64,000 nt of DNA from Bryobacteraceae bacterium (GTDB taxonomy: Bacteria; Acidobacteriota; Terriglobia; Bryobacterales; Bryobacteraceae). How positions within the stretch are numbered: position 1 is the first letter of the stretch; each line of letters opens with the position of its first letter. This document shows, in pieces, positions 62,840 to 64,000 of the stretch. The translations under genes were made by a program, and so were the position numbers. The notes under the pieces were generated by a model. It searched no databases. It saw only the letters and a list, made by a program, of their open reading frames with translations, and was not told where the DNA came from. Location: contig BPGD01000001.1 of assembly GCA_026002855.1 (NCBI GenBank), positions 310,001 through 374,000 of the forward strand. Direction: 5' to 3'.

Positions 62840-64000
62840 TCAGAAGATGAAGCTGATGCCGCCGCGCACCGCACGCGGCATCTGAATGAGCCAAAGGCGG
62901 CGGCCGTCCGGGGAAGTGATGGGCAGATACCCCTGCGCCAGCAGGTTGCGAAGCTCGGCGCTGATCTCCAGCCGTCCGGGTCCGGCGGCGATGGGCAGCG
63001 GCTGACGGAGCTGGACGTTCAGGCCGAGCTGCGGCTGCCAGCGCTGAGTCAGGAAAGCGTGGCCGGGGCCGGCAGTGCCGGGCGTTGTCCAGAGGTACGT
63101 CGTGACGAACCGGGTTCCCGCGCCAGGCACGACGCCGGTCACCCGGAGGGAGGCCCAGGGCCGCCGCACCGGATGCACGCCGGCCCGGATGCTTGCGGCG
63201 GATTCGGCCAGCGTGCCCGCATCGTAGGTCAGCATGGACGCGGCACCTGCGGCGAAGCCTGCCGACCAGGCGTCCCAGAGCTGCTGGGTGATCGAGGCCA
63301 TGTAGCCCAAGCTGCGGTAGTCGCCGATGTTGAAGACGGAGCTTGACGAGGCCAGGTCGGGCAGCAGGTCGGAAGTCGGCAGGAACTCGCCGCCAGTGGC
63401 CACCAGCGCCGCATCCCGCAAGGACTCGCGGAAAACCGCCGCCGCGAAGGTTCTCGTGCCGGCATCCTTGCGGTAGCCCAGCTCGAATGACTGCGTGCGC
63501 TGCACCCGCGCGGCGCCGCTGCGCAGCGAGACCCTGGGGAAGAGCGCCAGACCGGCCAGGCTGTTTTCGAAGGAGTCATCGCCGGCGATCAGCTCATAAG
63601 CGGGCGCCCCGCTGGAAAAACCGCCCTCGATGACACCCAGCTCGCCCAGGTCCCAGGTAAGCTTCGCGTAAGGACTCAGCAGGTTCAGCCGGTCGATGAA
63701 GACGACCGATTCAAGCATGGAACCGTAGGTCAATTGAAGCCCTGGCCGCAGCTCCATCCGGTCGCTCACGCGGACCGACATGGTGCGCAGCACGGGCGTC
63801 TCCACCGGAGCGCCCTGCCCGCGCAGGAACCCCTCGCCGGCCTGGCGCAGCGCTGCCTGGCGAACCGTCAGTTCGACCTCCGGGGAAGGCGTCAAACCCT
63901 CGCCCTGCCGTGAGTACGTTGTGCGGAAACCCGTTGTCGGCGTCCCGGATGTGGATGCATAGCCGACGTTGCCGCTGAAGCGCACCTCGTTATTGCCGAA
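62840..64000 (-). CDS. TonB-dependent-receptor-like outer-membrane barrel, C-terminal part
   Basis: The frame stays open to the window edge, so only the C-terminal 386 residues are visible. Alternating aromatic/hydrophobic strands, ARVQRTQSFELGYRKDAG, FAAAVFRESLRDAALV, RLEISAELRNLLAQGYLP and a C-terminal GGISFIF with the outer-membrane sorting Phe mark a TonB-dependent receptor or similar barrel. LEISAELRNLLAQGYLP is characteristic of the last strands of carboxypeptidase-regulated TonB receptors abundant in Solibacter. The plug domain lies outside the window. Confidence 0.8.
   Translation of the reverse strand, partial: FGNNEVRFSGNVGYASTSGTPTTGFRTTYSRQGEGLTPSPEVELTVRQAALRQAGEGFLRGQGAPVETPVLRTMSVRVSDRMELRPGLQLTYGSMLESVVFIDRLNLLSPYAKLTWDLGELGVIEGGFSSGAPAYELIAGDDSFENSLAGLALFPRVSLRSGAARVQRTQSFELGYRKDAGTRTFAAAVFRESLRDAALVATGGEFLPTSDLLPDLASSSSVFNIGDYRSLGYMASITQQLWDAWSAGFAAGAASMLTYDAGTLAESAASIRAGVHPVRRPWASLRVTGVVPGAGTRFVTTYLWTTPGTAGPGHAFLTQRWQPQLGLNVQLRQPLPIAAGPGRLEISAELRNLLAQGYLPITSPDGRRLWLIQMPRAVRGGISFIF

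Overview
This 64 kb GC-rich stretch looks like chromosome from an Acidobacteriota bacterium of the Bryobacterales/Solibacter type. The inference rests on an exosortase with several PEP-CTERM proteins, a Solibacter-like (TIGR03437-type) C-terminal domain on a secreted beta-helix protein, many twin-arginine-type secreted sugar oxidoreductases (Gfo/Idh/MocA, aldo/keto reductase), and DUF1080 and ThuA proteins. No rRNA, tRNA, CRISPR array, transposase or replication origin was seen. The left 48 kb is almost entirely on the minus strand; the right 15 kb is mixed.

Layout. 1-6 kb: an AmmeMemoRadiSam pair (Memo-AMMECR1 fusion plus radical SAM enzyme), a TonB-C-like protein and a large TPR lipoprotein. 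6.5-11.9 kb: two PEP-CTERM proteins flanking a three-gene overlapping set (CapK-like AMP-ligase, GT4 glycosyltransferase, NAD-dependent epimerase). 12-15.7 kb: three secreted proteins of unknown role. 15.8-17.3 kb: exosortase and EpsI. 17.3-45.5 kb: a large exopolysaccharide locus. Read in transcription order it holds an O-antigen-ligase/Wzy-like protein, GT4, WecA-like phosphoglycosyltransferase, CapD-like nucleotide-sugar dehydratase, small RHH protein, Wza, Wzc tyrosine autokinase, Wzm permease, GT2, a broken NeuA-HAD fusion, NeuB, a decayed glycosyltransferase-like gene, Wzt ATPase, three GT2s, three GT4s, a beta-helix protein, and two GT39-type membrane transferases (one broken). 45.7-48.9 kb: lipoprotein, YdcH-like and FmdB-like small proteins, glucarate dehydratase and a 46-residue basic protein. 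49-53 kb (plus strand): metallopeptidase, two tandem TlpA-like redoxins, DUF1080 protein, methyltransferase. 53.9-59 kb: FkbM methyltransferase, aldo/keto reductase, YjbQ, GlmS, PurS, a DUF429-like protein. 59.5-64 kb: ThuA, Gfo/Idh/MocA oxidoreductase, a third PEP-CTERM protein and the C-terminal part of a TonB-receptor-like outer-membrane barrel.

How it fits together. The 15.8-45.5 kb block encodes lipid-linked glycan initiation, assembly, Wzm/Wzt export, Wza/Wzc outer-membrane export and control. Exosortase/EpsI would process the PEP-CTERM proteins encoded at 6.5, 11.2 and 62 kb, the usual pairing of exosortase with exopolysaccharide.

The most notable signals are signs of recent rearrangement in the glycan locus. 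A low-GC glycosyltransferase gene sits between two copies of a 71-bp perfect direct repeat (18557-18627 and 20141-20211). wzt has a sharp compositional break inside its ATPase domain near 29.63 kb, so its specificity domain and the downstream GT2 genes look imported. The nonulosonic-acid genes around 30.2-33.8 kb carry many frameshifts, one at a C8 tract. I did not find a wholly new system. The strongest candidates for follow-up are these mosaic junctions and a shared CTAGTAC element upstream of the polysaccharide operon and two PEP-CTERM genes.
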